Assembly: GCF_900197595.1 (NCBI RefSeq)
Contig: NZ_FZLO01000001.1
Coordinates: 310,001-374,000 of the forward strand
Length of the DNA: 64,000 nucleotides
Source: Scatolibacter rhodanostii
GTDB lineage: Bacteria > Bacillota > Clostridia > Oscillospirales > Acutalibacteraceae
Direction of reading: 5' to 3'
Numbering within the stretch: the first letter of the stretch is position 1; each line of letters opens with the position of its first letter. Shown here piece by piece: positions 62,379-64,000 of this stretch. Under the pieces are notes generated by a model that saw nothing but the letters and a program-made list of their open reading frames with translations, was not told where the DNA came from and did not search any database. The translations under genes and the position numbers were made by a program.

Positions 62379-63245
62379 ATGGCGAAGCTTTCCAATCCAA
62401 CAGAAATTAAACAGATATTAGAGAAACACGGGTTTCATTTTTCTAAAGCGTTAGGACAGAATTTCTTAATTGATGACAGTGTCTGCCCGCGTATGGCAGA
62501 AATGTGTGGGGCAGATGAAGTAAAAGGTGTAATTGAAATTGGTCCGGGTATCGGTGTTTTGACAAAAGAAGTGGCTTTGCAAGCAGAAAAAGTATGTGCC
62601 ATCGAATTGGACAAGCGACTTTTTCCGGTATTAGAAGAAACACTAGCTGAATTTGAGAACATTGAAATCATACAAGGAGATGCCCTAAAAATTGATTTGC
62701 AGGCATTGATAGATGATAAATTTGAGGGTGGCCCTGTGAGCGTATGCGCGAATCTGCCGTATTATATCACTTCTCCGCTCATTATGCATTTGCTTGAAAG
62801 TGGGTTGCCAATTCGCTCTGTTACCGTTATGGTGCAAAAAGAAGCAGCGGAACGAATTTGTGCTAAACCGGGTACGAAAGAATGCGGGGCTGTCAGTGCT
62901 AGTGTACATTATCATTGTGAACCCGAGATCTTGTTTCATGTGTCTAGAGGTTGCTTTATGCCACCGCCTAAGGTGGATTCAGCTGTCATACGTCTAAATC
63001 TTTTGCAGACACCGCCGGTAGAAGTAAGAAATAAAAAATTCTTTTTTCAATTGGTGCGGGCGTCATTTTCGCAGCGTAGAAAAACAGCAGCTAATTCCAT
63101 TTCTTCGCTACTTCCTATTACCAAAAAAGCGGTAGAAGAGGCTCTTTTAACGATAGAACTTCCTATCAATATTCGTGCAGAAAAATTGACAATAGAAAAT
63201 TTTGCGGCGCTCAGTAATTTTTTGTTTGAAGGAGGAGAGGCATGA
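62379..63245 (+). CDS. rsmA: 16S rRNA adenine dimethyltransferase RsmA (KsgA)
   Basis: RsmA dimethylates A1518 and A1519 in 16S rRNA with SAM during 30S assembly. The 288-residue protein has KALGQNFLIDDSV, IEIGPGIGVLTKE and the catalytic NLPYYITSPLI. Its stop overlaps the next start (ATGA). Full length and typical. Confidence 0.97.
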   Translation: MAKLSNPTEIKQILEKHGFHFSKALGQNFLIDDSVCPRMAEMCGADEVKGVIEIGPGIGVLTKEVALQAEKVCAIELDKRLFPVLEETLAEFENIEIIQGDALKIDLQALIDDKFEGGPVSVCANLPYYITSPLIMHLLESGLPIRSVTVMVQKEAAERICAKPGTKECGAVSASVHYHCEPEILFHVSRGCFMPPPKVDSAVIRLNLLQTPPVEVRNKKFFFQLVRASFSQRRKTAANSISSLLPITKKAVEEALLTIELPINIRAEKLTIENFAALSNFLFEGGEA

Positions 63246-63430
63246 ACGGTGTAGAAAAGAGAACTTTTATTTTTCTGCTGATTTTGGCAGGTGGTTTGAT
63301 TTTAATTAGCATGATAGCCGGGCCAATTGATATGCAGGTAACTGCGATTGCAACAGCAGCAAGTGCCATTATTATCTCCTGTGCACTGATTCTTTACGGT
63401 CTACGATTTTGGATTAAAAAGAAGCCCTGA
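63242..63430 (+). CDS. Small membrane protein (62 residues)
   Basis: Not recognised. Two hydrophobic segments (about 8-28 and 33-56) with a short GPIDMQ turn between and a basic C-terminus (RFWIKKKP). It overlaps rsmA by 4 nt, with GGAGG inside the rsmA end as its ribosome binding site, so it is truly translated. Function unknown. Confidence 0.75.
   Translation: MNGVEKRTFIFLLILAGGLILISMIAGPIDMQVTAIATAASAIIISCALILYGLRFWIKKKP

Positions 63431-64000
<570 letters not shown>

Overview
The window is low-GC bacterial chromosome, most likely from an anaerobic, endospore-forming member of the Clostridia (Bacillota). Supporting signs are spmA/spmB, the pth-mfd-foldase order, pyruvate phosphate dikinase, type III pantothenate kinase, PepV, an enoate-reductase-type flavoenzyme, many strong GGAGG ribosome binding sites and compact TTGACA/TATAAT promoters. 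Species cannot be named from the sequence. No insertion sequence, prophage, CRISPR array, tRNA or rRNA was seen.

Layout. 1-3118: a radical SAM gene cut by the window edge, a TetR repressor, and a divergent FMN/FAD/Fe-S enoate-reductase-like enzyme. 3209-7045 (minus): a DUF1538 membrane protein with a C-terminal PII-like domain, a free PII-like protein, rsmH and msrA, closely spaced. 7458-13287 (minus): single genes of metabolism and small-molecule response (3-hydroxyacyl-CoA dehydrogenase, AraC/GyrI regulator, GNAT, APH-like kinase, CHAP-like protein, YoaP-like GNAT, membrane protein). 13494-16394 (minus): mgtA behind a long leader with its own promoter, a 36-codon upstream ORF and an intrinsic terminator. 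16440-20301: NahK-like sugar kinase, GHKL-like membrane protein and a divergent DUF4097 protein. 20612-26022 (minus): foldase lipoprotein, mfd, pth. 26534-29161: ppdK.

29375-31918 (minus): a saccharopine-dehydrogenase-like protein and a SAM methyltransferase fused to a MarR domain, behind a mirrored promoter region that also faces a plus-strand cluster (trigger-factor-like protein, thioredoxin, cysteine desulfidase-like protein, M16C protease; 32261-37652). 37859-44984: a lipoprotein, two half-size ABC exporters, an anchored protein with two copies of a 'WWD' module, a LytTR regulator with a pseudo-receiver, and a GGDEF protein. 45181-47301 (minus): a chemoreceptor.

47585-54967: an AraC regulator divergent from a six-gene sugar operon (two TIM-barrel isomerase/epimerases, two paralogous Gfo/Idh/MocA oxidoreductases, UxaC, SDR-type UxuB). 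55075-57125 (minus): HD protein and PepV. 57221-64000 (plus): spmA, spmB, coaX, a three-gene ABC importer, rsmA(ksgA), a small membrane protein and the start of enolase.

Most notable for follow-up: the mgtA leader with a short upstream ORF and attenuator; the WWD-module/ABC exporter/pseudo-receiver cluster; the DUF1538-PII fusion beside a free PII-like protein; the methyltransferase-MarR fusion with its mirrored promoter region; and the hexuronate operon carrying duplicated Gfo/Idh and TIM-barrel genes.
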